Shown here: one piece after another, positions 26,701 through 37,024 of the stretch
How positions within the stretch are numbered: position 1 is the first letter of the stretch
Layout of the letters: every line of letters begins with the position of its first letter
Origin: Tigriopus japonicus
Lineage: Eukaryota > Arthropoda > Copepoda > Harpacticoida > Harpacticidae
Assembly: GCA_010645155.1 (NCBI GenBank)
Contig: CM021319.1
Coordinates: forward strand, 4,095,076 to 4,159,075
DNA length: 64,000 nt
Direction: 5' to 3'
The notes under the pieces: model-generated
The model's database searches: none
Told to the model about the DNA's origin: nothing
Seen by the model: the letters and a program-made list of their open reading frames with translations, nothing else
Program-made: the position numbers and the translations under genes

Positions 26701-29700
26701 CACTCTGGAGCCAGAAAAGAACATACAAACTAGAAGAAGCCACAAGCCAAACTTCATTGAAAATCATTCAAGGCTCAATGTTAGAAAACTATTTTTCAGC
26801 CAAAGAGCTACAAGACAGTGGAATAAATTGCCACTTGAACTGCAATGTGCTCCAACACTTGAATCATTCAAAAGGCAGATAAAACAAAAACTGTGATAAT
26901 TGTTGCCCGACATAGAACTATTTGATAAACTTTGTTGACCATATCCTGTCATACACTCCTGTGTTCTAAGGATTAAATATATACTATACTATTAGCTCTG
27001 AAATTAACAGGTGTCAAAATGAGTGTTGTTGCAGAGAATAACTATCCAAATCAAATCGTTTGGTTTGGATTACATTATTCCTCTCATGTTTCTAATTTAA
27101 AAGGAGAGCACTTTCCTTGAAAGACATGTAAAATCACTTCCAGTTTTCAGACACATCAGCATACTCATTTAAACTTGCACACAATTGGTATTAAACACAT
27201 TTTGCAATTACAATTGTAAGAAAAGTACTAGCTGTACCAATGAAAGATATTGCTACTTAAAGGTGTTTCATTACTTATGCTATCATTTTCTCCATAGCTT
27301 TGCTTTTCATTGGAATCCAAGAGGCAATTAGACAAGTATTTTTGTGCCATGGAAGATCAAGTTTTGAAATAGGAAATATCTTTCAAGCAATAAGATTTTC
27401 CCAACTTGAGTGGACTTCCTAAGTCTTTGTTTGAGAAACTAATTTATCAAATAGTTTTTTTTCAAATTTTACATCAATTTGAAGCCATGGTGTTTTTCAC
27501 AGCGGTAGCATTACACCATTCCACTTAGTTGTCTGATCATTCTGGTCAAAGGTGAAACTTGTCAAATATCATGAAAATTGGGGTCTCTGTTGAGCTCTGT
27601 GGTTTGGGCTAAAGCCTAAACAATTCGGTTAAGGTTTAGTATTTCAGACTGGGCGTGCGTTAAACTTTAGGTGGAGGGTGGAGAGCACAGAAGGAGAGAG
27701 AGAAAGGAAACTCAGTGTGGCCATGTCTTGCTAGGTCTTGCTCAAGTTGCGCTCAAGAGTGGCCTGGACAGTGGACAGTGTAAGCTAGCTTAACTAAAAT
27801 CGGCTAAACAGACCCGCATGCAAGGCAATTTGGCTGGAAAGACCTGTTGTCCTGGACTTACCACATAAGCCAGGTGATTGAGTTACCAGTAAATGTCATT
27901 AATGGTTGAATGGGTCAAAAAGCTGGACTGAACTTTGGACTGCGCTTAACGATGTCCATTATTTTCCATTAGGCAAGGTTGAGAAATTGACCTCAAGCAC
28001 TTATTCCATGATTGAAAATCCCTTACTCTTCTCACGATATGGGTTGCAAGAACACTTATTCTATGATTAAAAATCCCTTACTCTTCTATTGAAATTGAAA
28101 GGAAGTCCTTCATTTCAGCAGTTTTTTTAACAACACATTTGGTGAACCTTCAGTAACCCCTTGCCTTTTCCTAGTCAGAGGAGTGGGAACCTCCTATCCA
28201 TGCCTGCTTCTTTACTATGACGCACGCCCGGTCCAAAATACTGGATCTTAACCAACAATTCTTCCCTTGTATCCCTACCGAGCTGGAAATAAAGAAGCAA
28301 ACCATATGACGGAAAAGTATCATGATAAGAAGTCATTTGGAGCACTGATTTACACTTTTCAAAATAATTCTTGAGATCATTTAAAACCACCAATTCTGCA
28401 GTTTTAAAAGTAACTTGATGCACCTGCTTGGTCACTAGGGTTTAAAAAAATCCTTAAACATAACCACTTTTGTGCACCAAGATGATATTCTTGGCAATTG
28501 AGGTTTTCAATCAGGTAACAATCCTTTCAAAAATAGACACCTTGTTTACAACAACTGAACTGATTGTTAAGCGATGCCATTTCACATCTTGCCAAGCCAG
28601 GAGAAAATCTAATGTAAAATTTACTCAATAATCCAAATCTTAGTAATTTTGGATGAAACTGTCAAACATTTGCAAATTGACATTCAAAAATGAAAGAAAA
28701 TTATTTCTTATTGTCTGATGCCATCAAAAGAAGAACCTTGATCAGCACAGTTTTTTTTCGCAAGCCTGGGCATGTTGTTTGCTCACTAGGCCCCTAGTTA
28801 TGGCGGCAAATTCAAACCATTTTGACATCGGCCTGCTCTTGGTCAGGCCATTTTTCCGACCAATGTTCATATTTCTAGATGTCCGTGGATTGGCACATCC
28901 AGGCCCAGAGCACTTCACCATTGCGTTTTGAATGAGCAGAGATGGCTAAGATTAATTCATTTACCCCTTTACCGCATGCCGTCGGATCCAAATGTTGAAA
29001 CGTGAAAACAAAAACAAACTCTCGAGAACGCGCGAGTCATCAAGGTGTCCAAATCTAAATAATATTACTTCACTCTGATTTATTGACTTTTCAAAGTTAA
29101 CAACGGTATCAAGTTGCACAAATGTCAATACTTCATGAAGTCTTTGAATGTATTACTTTTTTCTCGTCAAACATCGTTCGGATGGCAGTTTCCCTTCACT
29201 AAAACATTGTGAGACCCGCAGAATCTAGTAACCCTGGCGCGAGACTCCGTCCAATCAGAATCGAGGTCCCGTTGAGGACGGTCTAATCAGAAGATTCAGA
29301 CCTTTGCGCATCTTTTATATTAAGGCTTTACTCAGCACTGCCAACGGCCATGTTTTGCCCCTAGTGATATGAATTAAAACTCTCACTTGAAGTAACCTTT
29401 GTCATGACCCATTGGTTTGCTTTTTTCAATTTTTTTAACTTAGAACATCAATTCATTTGTTTAATACAAGGTCTTCATCAATAAATCAAATCAAATCATG
29501 GGAAACATGAGTTTCGAACATGCAATACAGATACGAGCAAGGCATGCTCTTGAATGCATGCACGAGTATTTTTCGACTTTTTGTTTAAATCTTTCACGAC
29601 AGCCTTGATAAGTCAAGCCTTGAGATCAGGGCCCGTATTCTCAACTCTTACTTGGTACTTGAAGTCTTACTTCTATGTAGTAACTTTGTACTTGAAGTCC

Positions 29701-32700
29701 TACTTCAAGTACCAAGTACGAGTTGATAATACGGGCCCAGGACTGGCGACGTGATACTCACTAGAGCTGTGCATCGGATCCGAAAGGTCCCCAAAATCCA
29801 ATCCGAACTTGATTTCTTTAATCCGAATCCGAATCCGAATCCGAGAGCTTCCATTCAATCCGAACGAATCTGAATCCGAAAATTTGCTACTCAATCCGAA
29901 CGAATCCGAATCCGAAAATTTTTGCCCAATCCGAACGAATCCGAATCCGAAATACTTCTGCCCAATCCGAACGAATCCGAATCCGAAAATTTGGCGCAAA
30001 ATCCGAAAAAAATCCGAAAATTTGGCGAAAATCCGAAAAAAATCCGAAAATTTGGCGAAAATCCGAAAAAATTCCGAAAATTTGGCGAAAATCCGAAAAA
30101 AATCCGAAAATTTGGCGAAAATCCGAAAAAAATCCGAAATTTTTTTTTGCTAATTCCGATTTAAATCTGATTATTTTGTTATTTTGGCCTAAATTGGAAA
30201 TAACACTTTCAACTAGAAGTGCCAAAAACATATTATTTTAAATATAATATATCTTTTTAATATTTCCACGTTTAGCCTTGATTTTTTTTAACATTTTGGC
30301 ATTTTCCAGGAAAAAATAAGCATTTTCTTGTTTTTTGGCAAAATATTTCAGGACAATTAGAGCAAATTAATGAATGCTCTTTGCACAATAGAATTTCCCA
30401 AAATGAACCAAATATGTTAAAATGTTTATGAAAAGGTATTGATTCAAAAAATCACAATCATATCAACAGTCAAATGCAGAAAAAACTGCGTAATTGAATG
30501 GGGTGAAAACATTTTTATCTTTAAATCAGTTTGGTGTCAAGTGGGCTGATATTTACGCACTTAATTGCAATCCAGGGGTGAATACTTGGCAAAATCTTTA
30601 CTTTATTCAAATAGGATGGTTTTGCTTTGAACACGTTTTGTAACTTTTTGATGCTTTTTTACTACAAAACCTTTCTATGATTCTCTTAATATAGAAATAT
30701 TTGATCTCAATGCTCTCATTTAATTGGTAAAATCTGAAACATTAAAATACCTTGTGGAGTCATTAAAAAATTCAGAGTTGAAGGCAGGAGATTGCATTTA
30801 AATCATCAAACAAAAAAGGTCTCATAATGAAAATATTGTGAATTGAAATAAAAAAGTAAAATGAAAAATTCGGATTGGTTTCGGATTACGTCGGATCCGA
30901 AATTTTTTTCGCAAATCCGAATCCGAATCCGACAGGTTTTGGCAAATCCGAACGAATCCGAATCCGAAAATTCGCGCTAAAATCCAAACGAATCCGAATC
31001 CGCAAATTCTTGCGTCAATCCGAACGAATCCGAATCCGATCGGATCCGACTTTTCGGATCCGATGCACAGCTCTAATACTCACTCTATCAGATAAACTTG
31101 AAATATCATCGAGTATACGCATTTTGTTTAAAAAATAACTGCTTTTTCAAGATATATTAGCAAGATGATAATTCTCGTATTGCATTTGATAGTGTGTAAA
31201 AACACTAAGCTTTCTTAAAAGGAAGAAACATAACGCTCTGTCCAAACTTTGACGAGCACAATTCGGTCTACATGGTAAAACGAATCGTTAGGGTACAGAA
31301 GCTAGTTTTTTAGCCGCAAAGATCGATCTCAAGATCGGACTTATAGTACTAAATTACGATCTTGAGATCGAGCTTTTGCGTCTAAAAGACTAGCCTCAGG
31401 AATATAAGGATGAGTCGGGCCAGGATTTTTCGGTTCCAAGTCAGGGTCGGATCGGCGGCTTTTTGGATCGGATTGGTTCGGTTCGGAATCGAAATCAAAC
31501 TGTTGGATGCGGATCAGATCCGGATCAGTGTGAATTCTGATCGGATCGAATTCGGCTCATAAAAGGTCTTTCACCGAGATGTAATAACATTTCGGCATTT
31601 ATTATCACGGCTTTTATGATCGATGACAATTCTAAAATGGAATATTTTTTCGACAGAAAGTAATTATATTTTTGAAGAAAAAAAAAACTCGGGGAAAAAT
31701 GATCAAGGAAAATTTCAAGGAAAGATTTATCGAAATTTTGATATTTGACTCCTCAGACGTTGGTTGCGAGCCCGGATAGGTTTCTAAGTTTTTGGCTCCG
31801 AGTCACGCCGAGTCGACCTCAGAACCGATCCAATTCGATGATAAGCCGCCTCATGGCCGATCTAGACCCATCCCTAGGGTTATTGCCTGAAAATGAAAAA
31901 GTGAACGCTTACCATCGTGTAGACACATAATCAGTGAATGGAGGCGTTGATCGAATTTCCCGAGCTAAACCAAAATCAGCAATCTTAACTATTTCTGGTC
32001 CAGATGCCAAGATATTTTCTGGCTTCAAATCCCGATGAAAAAAGCCGAGACGGTGCATGTAGGAAAGGCCCTGAAATTAATCAAAATCAACCTTTGCAAA
32101 CACAACAGGGATCATTTGTCTTCCAACTAAAAGTTCAAAACCATCCATAACCACCATTTGTGTAATTTCTAGTATCCAAACAAGACAGCAGTATCTGTTT
32201 AATTAAAACTTGCTGTAATTGTCAAAGAAACAGTGGAGAATGAGCACCTTTTTTTTTATTTTAAAACTCCAGTCACACTCCACAGGAGCATGAAGTAGTT
32301 TTGAAAGGAAGCACGGTACTTAAATTTCATTATCTACCATATATGGAAATTCCATAACGCATTGAGGTATGTTTTGAACCCCAGGAAACTAATAGGAGCA
32401 ACTTCGATTGTTTTTTTTTTTCTAAGTCAGGTCTAGATTTAGGTCTAGATTTACCCAATTAAGTTACCTAAAGTTTAAAATCTTATTCAATGCGTTTTTA
32501 AAGCTAACTTATATTTTACACAAAAAAAAGGCTTTTCTGCAATGATAAGGAAAAATGGTTACGTTCCCAGCACACAATTTGTAAAATTGGGTTAATTTAA
32601 AAAAAAAAAACCTTTGGGTTTTCGAGAAAAATCTAAGTGGCACCATAAACGAAGTTGTAGATTCCTTCCATTTTCATTATCAACCACAATTAAGGACAGT

Positions 32701-34289
32701 CAAGATAATTGAAATAATTGTTTTTCTAAAATTTGGCAACTTTTTTTGCTTTTTAAGCGTCTAGTTTTTTATCAGGATCCTACTTTGAAAAACGCAATTA
32801 AGTTTTTTATCAGGATCCTACTTTGAAAAACGCAATTATCAAAGTTGTCACGTTTTATTTCATGGGTTCAATACACACACCCATTGACATTGTGTTTGGG
32901 ATTTTTTGTACACATTTGATAGGAGTTTTAACCCTGGAAGGCATGAAAATGACTAGTAAAAGAGGTGACGTTAGAAAAGGAATAAGACTGAGAAAACCCC
33001 CAGCAGAAAATAAAGAAACAATAACAAATGAAAACTTTGAACAATGAGACACGCACAAAGGTTGTTCAAGTGAGCGGTTTTAATCATACTGCTAGGGTTC
33101 GTATATTCAAAGAGTCTAGGTCCCTGGTTTTTTTGATCATTGTTTAGTCCTATTTTTGCATAAAAACGTGGCTTGCTTAGACACTTTTATTTCAATCAGC
33201 CTAAAAGTGAATTTTGCATATCCTTTACCCGACTCCCAAGCATCTTAACGTGAAATATCGATCATTTCCATGAATCTGCACTATTTGAATGCACGCCAAA
33301 ATTCATATGACTTGGATTTGCCAAAATGGGCCGAACAACTCAGCACAGCCAAAGCCCCTGTTTTACCGCTAGTTCTATGATTTAGAACGCTCACTTGAGC
33401 AACCTTTGTGCATGTCCCATTGTGCTACCTTTATTTGTTGATCTATCACCTGTAAAATTTGAAACACTACGCTTCTGATCCAAGATTCTGGCAACGGCTC
33501 AGTCTGTTCTCTCATAACACTTAAGAGATCACCCTTGATGTACTCAAACACAAAGTAAAGTCTGTTATTTTCACGAATCACTTCCCGCAACTTGACCAAA
33601 TTTGGATGATGTAACTTTTTGAGGCTTTTAACCTCTCGTAAATCCATGACTTCATTCCACGAGGCGTACTTGCGTTTCATGGCTTTGATGGCAACTTTTT
33701 CATGGGTTTCCACGTTAAAAGCCTCATAAACATGACCATATGTGCCGTCTCCAATAAGGCTTGCAATTTTGTAACGTTTCAATCCTGAAAGATATTTGCA
33801 ATAGTCACTGACAATCAGATATTTAGATTTTGATCTTGCTCATTGGTACTGAGGTAAGTTTTTCCAGTTTTTGAGGGGTTGCTTCCCGGGAATCGAATTA
33901 AATGCAAGATTTGTTGTAAGCTATCTCAGCCTGTGGCGATGGTTATTGGTATTCAAAATTTTCATGATACGTTATTTGCTAGGCGCTATCACCCCGTCCT
34001 GATTATGTGCCCAAAGAAAAGGTTTATTGTATTCAATTTTCTTCACTGTGGGTTTAAATATTTGTCTAGATATTCTTTTTTAGATGATGAGCCAGGTGAG
34101 GAAAGATAAAAGCCTGTTAAAAGTTAAGTTATGTTATTTACCTTTGGATGCCTTTGTCGGGACGGAAATGGTGGTCAGTTTTGTTTCGATTTCTTCTCCA
34201 TTTTCAAGTTTTTGATTCTCAGCAATGGAACGGCTCAGATTGACATTGACGGGCATGTTCAATTCAGTCCCACATTTGGCCATTTTCAT
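17800..34289 (-). CDS. MAK/ICK-type RCK family Ser/Thr protein kinase, six exons
   Basis: CMGC-group kinase of the RCK family, known from animals and algae as a regulator of cilium length and transport. Coding exons: 34289-34142, 33784-33450, 32070-31913, 24701-24589, 21590-21451, 19095-17800. Phases match and the join gives 729 residues. Seen: glycine loop GDGTYGHV (about 61-68), VAIK with Lys83, LREVKSL, catalytic [15 protein letters not shown], the activation motif TDY in [14 protein letters not shown] (TDY fits MAK/ICK; MOK has TEY), and [14 protein letters not shown]. The C-terminal 400 residues (most of exon 6) are polar and rich in Ser, Gln and Asn with no domain I know, as in MAK/ICK tails. 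Start at 34289 follows an in-frame TAA; exon 1 adds about 50 residues before the usual kinase start (LKRY at 51). Large introns hold many mobile elements. Whether it is the MAK or the ICK orthologue needs a tree. Confidence 0.92.
19330..19530. repeat. Dispersed repeat also found near 11510-11760
   Basis: Shares TTCGAGTT, GGCAACACTCGAACT and GCAGTGCTGCCATATTTTAT words, partly in inverted orientation, with 11510-11760. Both copies are non-coding and imperfectly palindromic, probably old MITE copies. Confidence 0.5.
19580..20177. mobile_element. hAT MITE, 'ATGGACCGAAAG' family
   Basis: Ends TAGTGGTGGACCGAAAG and, inverted, TAGTCATGGACCGAAAG. Flanks CCTAAAAC (19572-19579) and CCTTAAAC (20178-20185) form an 8-bp target duplication with one mismatch. 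Subterminal blocks repeat the hexamer-like CGGTTT/CCGAAA. No transposase. It lies upstream of kinase exon 6, in an intron. Related pieces: 1690-1996, 25628-25855 (inverted) and 59239-59345. Confidence 0.82.
20540..20966. mobile_element. Foldback element with arms of about 140 bp
   Basis: Left arm 20540-20675 and right arm 20822-20966 are inverted copies (GAAGCACTGGAAT, CATGGAGTGGGAGGCTAG, GTTCTTCTGCAAATG, ACGTATTTCAA). A second copy, carrying an insertion, lies at 61797-62770 and a partial copy at 9020-9335. No protein coded. Confidence 0.8.
21780..22030. repeat. Tandem array, unit about 20-22 bp, resembling the adjacent splice junction
   Basis: About eleven degenerate copies. On the gene strand (minus) the unit reads roughly CAGCCCCTTTTCTGTAAATA. 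It strongly resembles the end of kinase exon 24589-24701 plus its donor (CCCCTTTTTCCAG then GTAACTCAG). The same unit continues at 24550-24588 on the other side of the foldback insertion, so the array was once continuous with the exon border. Confidence 0.75.
22676..24156 (-). mobile_element. Tc1/mariner-superfamily transposon with ~220-bp terminal inverted repeats
   Basis: Ends CAGGGTGGCTGATAAGTC in inverted orientation, with TA on both sides (22674-22675 and 24157-24158). Similarity between the ends continues inward for about 220 bp. Between them lies a decayed transposase on the minus strand. It is inserted inside the foldback at 22042-24547. Confidence 0.85.
23195..23830 (-). pseudogene. 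Transposase remnant, DD37E-like spacing
   Basis: Minus strand. From higher to lower coordinates: an N-terminal helix-turn-helix piece ([17 protein letters not shown], near 23790-23740), then [14 protein letters not shown] around 23500-23455, then [13 protein letters not shown] around 23395-23350, and a C-terminal [16 protein letters not shown]. The Asp in QQD and the Glu in NRME are 37 residues apart (one stop counted), which would place it with DD37E Tc1-like elements if no indels occurred. Several stops and a deleted middle; not functional. Confidence 0.65.
25385..25475. repeat. Dispersed repeat, inverted partner at 28820-28910
   Basis: The two stretches are imperfect inverted copies (GGACGTTGGTCGG against its complement; CTGACCGGGAGCAGGCCGAT). 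No function assigned; both lie in the same kinase intron. Confidence 0.5.
25628..25855. repeat. Fragment of the 'ATGGACCGAAAG' MITE family, inverted
   Basis: Complement of 19676-19885 in the full copy, including GCGCAACCAGTGAAATGGAA and ACCTCCCAGTCTTATGTACT. Lacks the terminal repeats. Confidence 0.7.
26504..26985 (+). mobile_element. Non-LTR retrotransposon 3' end (reverse transcriptase tail)
   Basis: An open frame (no required ATG) runs from about 26504 to TGA near 26896 and reads like the C-terminal part of Jockey/CR1-type reverse transcriptases: [36 protein letters not shown]. It is followed by a short untranslated tail ending in ATTAAATATATAC. 5'-truncated copy in the large kinase intron; nothing suggests host use. 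Confidence 0.75.
27000..29620. other. Intron interior, no gene seen
   Basis: Part of the 24702-31912 intron of the kinase. It contains only short frames on both strands, a 32-bp near duplication around 27998-28090 (ATGATTGAAAATCCCTTACT and ATGATTAAAAATCCCTTACT) and the repeat at 28820-28910. I see no exon or RNA gene. Confidence 0.6.
29629..29737. mobile_element. Palindromic MITE, arms of about 37 bp
   Basis: Arms GGGCCCGTATTCTCAACTC and TACTTGGTACTTGAAGT are repeated in inverted order at 29701-29737. Non-coding. It lies only 24 bp from the hAT element. Confidence 0.8.
29762..31075. mobile_element. Non-autonomous hAT element, exact 8-bp target duplication
   Basis: Terminal inverted repeats TAGAGCTGTGCATCGG plus GATCCGAAA at both ends. 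Direct flanks are ATACTCAC at 29754-29761 and at 31076-31083, identical. Inside are many AATCCGAA words in both subterminal blocks (29815-29990 and 30900-31060, inverted) and, at 29990-30145, five copies of a 31-bp unit (AATCCGAAAATTTGGCGAA plus A-run). Open frames here (for example RIRIREL... or [10 protein letters not shown]...) are translated repeats, not genes. Confidence 0.92.
31300..31397. mobile_element. Palindromic 100-bp MITE, copy 1
   Basis: GCTAGTTTTTTAGCCGCAAA then GATCGATCTCAAGATCGGAC, folding back on the right half; about 90% identical to 34753-34852. Confidence 0.85.
31404..31880. repeat. Degenerate GGATC/CGGATC-rich repeat, possible old hAT MITE
   Basis: Contains words such as TCGGATCGGCGGC, TTTTTGGATCGGATTGG and, near 31737-31870, ACTCCTCAGAC with AACCGATCC; related words occur at 39105-39190 and 47030-47100. 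Ends are not clear, so it is listed as a repeat only. No gene seen. Confidence 0.4.
32763..32838. repeat. Perfect tandem duplication, 38 bp x 2
   Basis: AGTTTTTTATCAGGATCC with the following 20 bases is repeated head to tail without a change, which suggests a recent duplication. It lies in the kinase intron 32071-33449. Confidence 0.9.
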
Positions 34290-34513
34290 CGGTTAGGAAT
34301 GAGATGTTATTTCCCTGGTTGTTCACAATGTTTATGTGGGCTGGAAAAGCCATTTTTCAATTCCAAAGACATTCTAGACCAAGTTTTGCGGTGTATATGA
34401 GGTGCGCATGGTTAATTAGGTTACGGGCTATAACATGATGTAAGGTCATTTAAAATGTTATTCTATTTTTTTCTTTTAGCTAGCTTTGAAAAAGTCTCAT
34501 GAATGTGGCTAGG

Positions 34514-36268
34514 TCAAATTTCAAAATATTGTCGAAATAATTTTAGCCGTTCGTCTGAATTGATGGAACACAGAGGTCGACAAAAACTAATTCGCACGAT
34601 AGATTTGCAAATTTTACAACACCTTGTTACTGTATCTAATCTTAGAAATCAATCAAAGGTAAGTTTCTAAGCAAGTTTTAAGTAGCATTATTTAGTTTTT
34701 GCCCGTGACCTAATCAAATAGGTATGCAGCATTCCATTTACATTTCAAACCTGAGGCTAGTTTTTTAGCCGCAAAGATCGATCTCAAGATCGGACTTATA
34801 GTACTATAGTACGATCTTGTGATCGATCTTTTGTGTCTTAAAAACTAGCCTCTGGTCTCAAAAGTTTTTCGAAATCAAAAAATGAACTCTTCAGCCCAAA
34901 GCTTCGCTCTGCTTCGTTTTTACCATCAAAATCAGGCGCTGGACATAAGTAAAGGAAATGGCTTTATTTTGGTTTACCTCATTTGCATTTGTAAAAATAG
35001 TTCTGAAAATGAAAGCAAAATTTTAGGAGCTTTCCCATTCCATTTGTAGTGCGTGAGATCAGTCACGTAACGATAATTTTCCAACTGCTCCAGGTTTTCT
35101 TGAACCCATTCGAGATAGGTCACTATCCCTAAATTTGCACAAAACATTTTGCAAACGGCTTCTCTAGTAAAGTTAGAAAACTCAATTTGAAGATTGAATT
35201 TCCGATGCATTAAGAAAACTTGCCAAATAGTGCGTCTTTAAAATTGCAATTGGATTATAGAAAAAACTTCCCAAGCTGGCAAAAAAAGAGCAAAAGATCT
35301 ATCTGGTCAAATTTGACATCCTGCCCAACTTTTGTCTCGCTTCACAACTCATTCATTCTCTTTTATTTTGATATTTGACTTCTTGTCAAAAAATGGTTCT
35401 GGTGGCTCAATGCATTCTACAAATGACTGTAGAATTCATACTTTTACTTTCAAAAAAAATCGATGCACTCAGCAAAAAGCACAAAGCAAAAATGATGCCT
35501 GAAACTTAAAACAATTTTAATAGAGAACATAAAGGCCCCTTTCAGAATGAAATGGCGTCGAATTTTCTTTTGCCTTACCAAATATACTCGTAAGTTATCA
35601 AATTTGTGTTGGAAAAGTTAATCAAATAATCATGAAATAATTTTTAGGATATTGGAAAGTCAAGTTCAGCGATTCAATTATCGTTCCATCGCTGAACCTT
35701 GGCAATGGCAATGCTAATTTTTTGTAGCTATAATGTTGAAGTACTTACTTTACACACTAAAAGTAGCAAGTAAAATGCTTCCTTAACGCCTTGAAAAAAT
35801 GATTACTTCACATTCTTTGGCTTACCTCACCAATTTCAGCAAACATTCCCAAATACCAAAAACTACCAGGTACCAACGAGAAAGCTGAACGATCAAGAAA
35901 ATACCTGGGAGCCTGCGCGGTTTAGTAAGATGGTTGCAATACCTTGTCTGAAGTTTCGTCACCTTTAAATCAAAGGAGTCTTCTCCGTTTTCAACGTTTT
36001 GAATTTCCTGCCATTTCTCGCAAATCAATTTGGCCCGCCGAGCTCTTCATTGTATTTCACACACTGTATTTGTGTAAATTAGGGCGAAGCAAGGACGATA
36101 AAATACTTCTTTATTACTTTAAATATTTGTGAGACCTAGAATCAAAACATTGAACCCTACCACAATTCATCGTACCTGCGCTGAAATAATCTCACAATGA
36201 TTATAAGATGAAATTGGGATGGTATTGGAAAACTCGATCAAACACTCTTTTGAGCTTTCATTAAATGC
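34514..36268 (-). CDS. Unrecognised multi-exon gene, 3' part (exon model tentative)
   Basis: Several stretches on the minus strand read as exons with good splice sites. 36268-36176: AFNESSKECLIEFSNT..., acceptor TTTTAAG, donor CAG/GTACGA or an earlier GTGAGA. About 36040-35943: RAKLICEKWQEIQN. 35904-35826: FLDRSAFSLVPGSFWYLG, donor GAG/GTAAGC. About 35217-34978: HRKFNLQIEFSNFTRE...YLEWVQENLEQLENYRYV, donor ATGAG/GTAAAC. 34640-34514: LDTVTRCCKICKSIVRI..., ending at TGA. The last junction keeps frame. The intron between the second and third pieces would be only 38 bases. An exon between 35825 and 35217 may be missed, and the 5' end is not found. I do not recognise the protein; the final exon has a CCxxC cluster. 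It lies upstream of, and on the same strand as, the kinase (224 bases from stop to its ATG). Confidence 0.5.
34753..34852. mobile_element. Palindromic 100-bp MITE, copy 2
   Basis: GAGGCTAGTTTTTTAGCC at one end and its complement GGCTAGTTTTTAAGAC-like end at the other; GATCGATCTCAAGATCGGAC in the arm, centre TAGTACTATAGTAC. It is in a small intron of the gene at 34514-36268. Confidence 0.88.
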
Positions 36269-37024
36269 CTTAAAAGCACAAAAGTCAATAATTAATGTAG
36301 TTATTCGAACTTATTTAAGATGCAACCATTAACAAAATATCTTCCTTAGGATACTATGACAATAAAAAATAACATTAAAAGGCTTGAAACGCTTTCATGG
36401 AGTAAAGCTAAGCACTCACACATCAAAGAATATTCAGGAATGGGCAAATGGATACATGGAACACCATTTTTTCAATTGCTTAACATTCAGTTCTGTTAAT
36501 CAAACACCAAAAACTGTTTAATATAATCATGGTCCTCATCTTTGAAAAAGGGCGTCACTACAATTGAACAACTCCTAATGATCAAAAAGGGTTCTAATCA
36601 AACGCCATTGCTTTGAAATTTTGCTTCTTTTTGTGTTAGCAAAAAGACAAACAAACACATACGTGTCAAATTTTGATTTCGAAAGTACTTTGGAAGATCT
36701 TTTTTAATCGTGTCCAGCATATCAACTAAAATAATCAACTAAATATATTACAGAAGACCAAAGTGCAAATCTCCATAGCTCTAGGTTTTGTAGTTCTCAA
36801 ATATTTTTTTTCATCCCACAATTGTTAAAAATTAATGGAAAGATTAATATAAATCAGATTACTGGAGACAATACAGGTGCATGCCACTTTTTACATTCGT
36901 AAGTAAAAAGCAGAAAGACATTCCTCATTCCATTGATGAATTAATGCTAAGAACACAAAATTGGATTCAGAAAGGAACATGCAATTAGAATGGCACATTA
37001 TTATGTTTCTTTGCCAAAATATTA

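Noticed and set aside
29990..30145. Regular 31-bp repeats that might suggest a CRISPR-like array
   Set aside because: The copies are head to tail without unique spacers, lie inside a hAT element, and the genome is eukaryotic.
29700..30231. Frames rich in RIRIRI, NESESE or KIRKKS repeats
   Set aside because: They are translations of the AATCCGAA tandem words of the hAT element in several frames and both strands.
34131..34400. 89-codon plus-strand frame
   Set aside because: Antisense to kinase exon 1, whose minus-strand frame joins exon 2 in phase.
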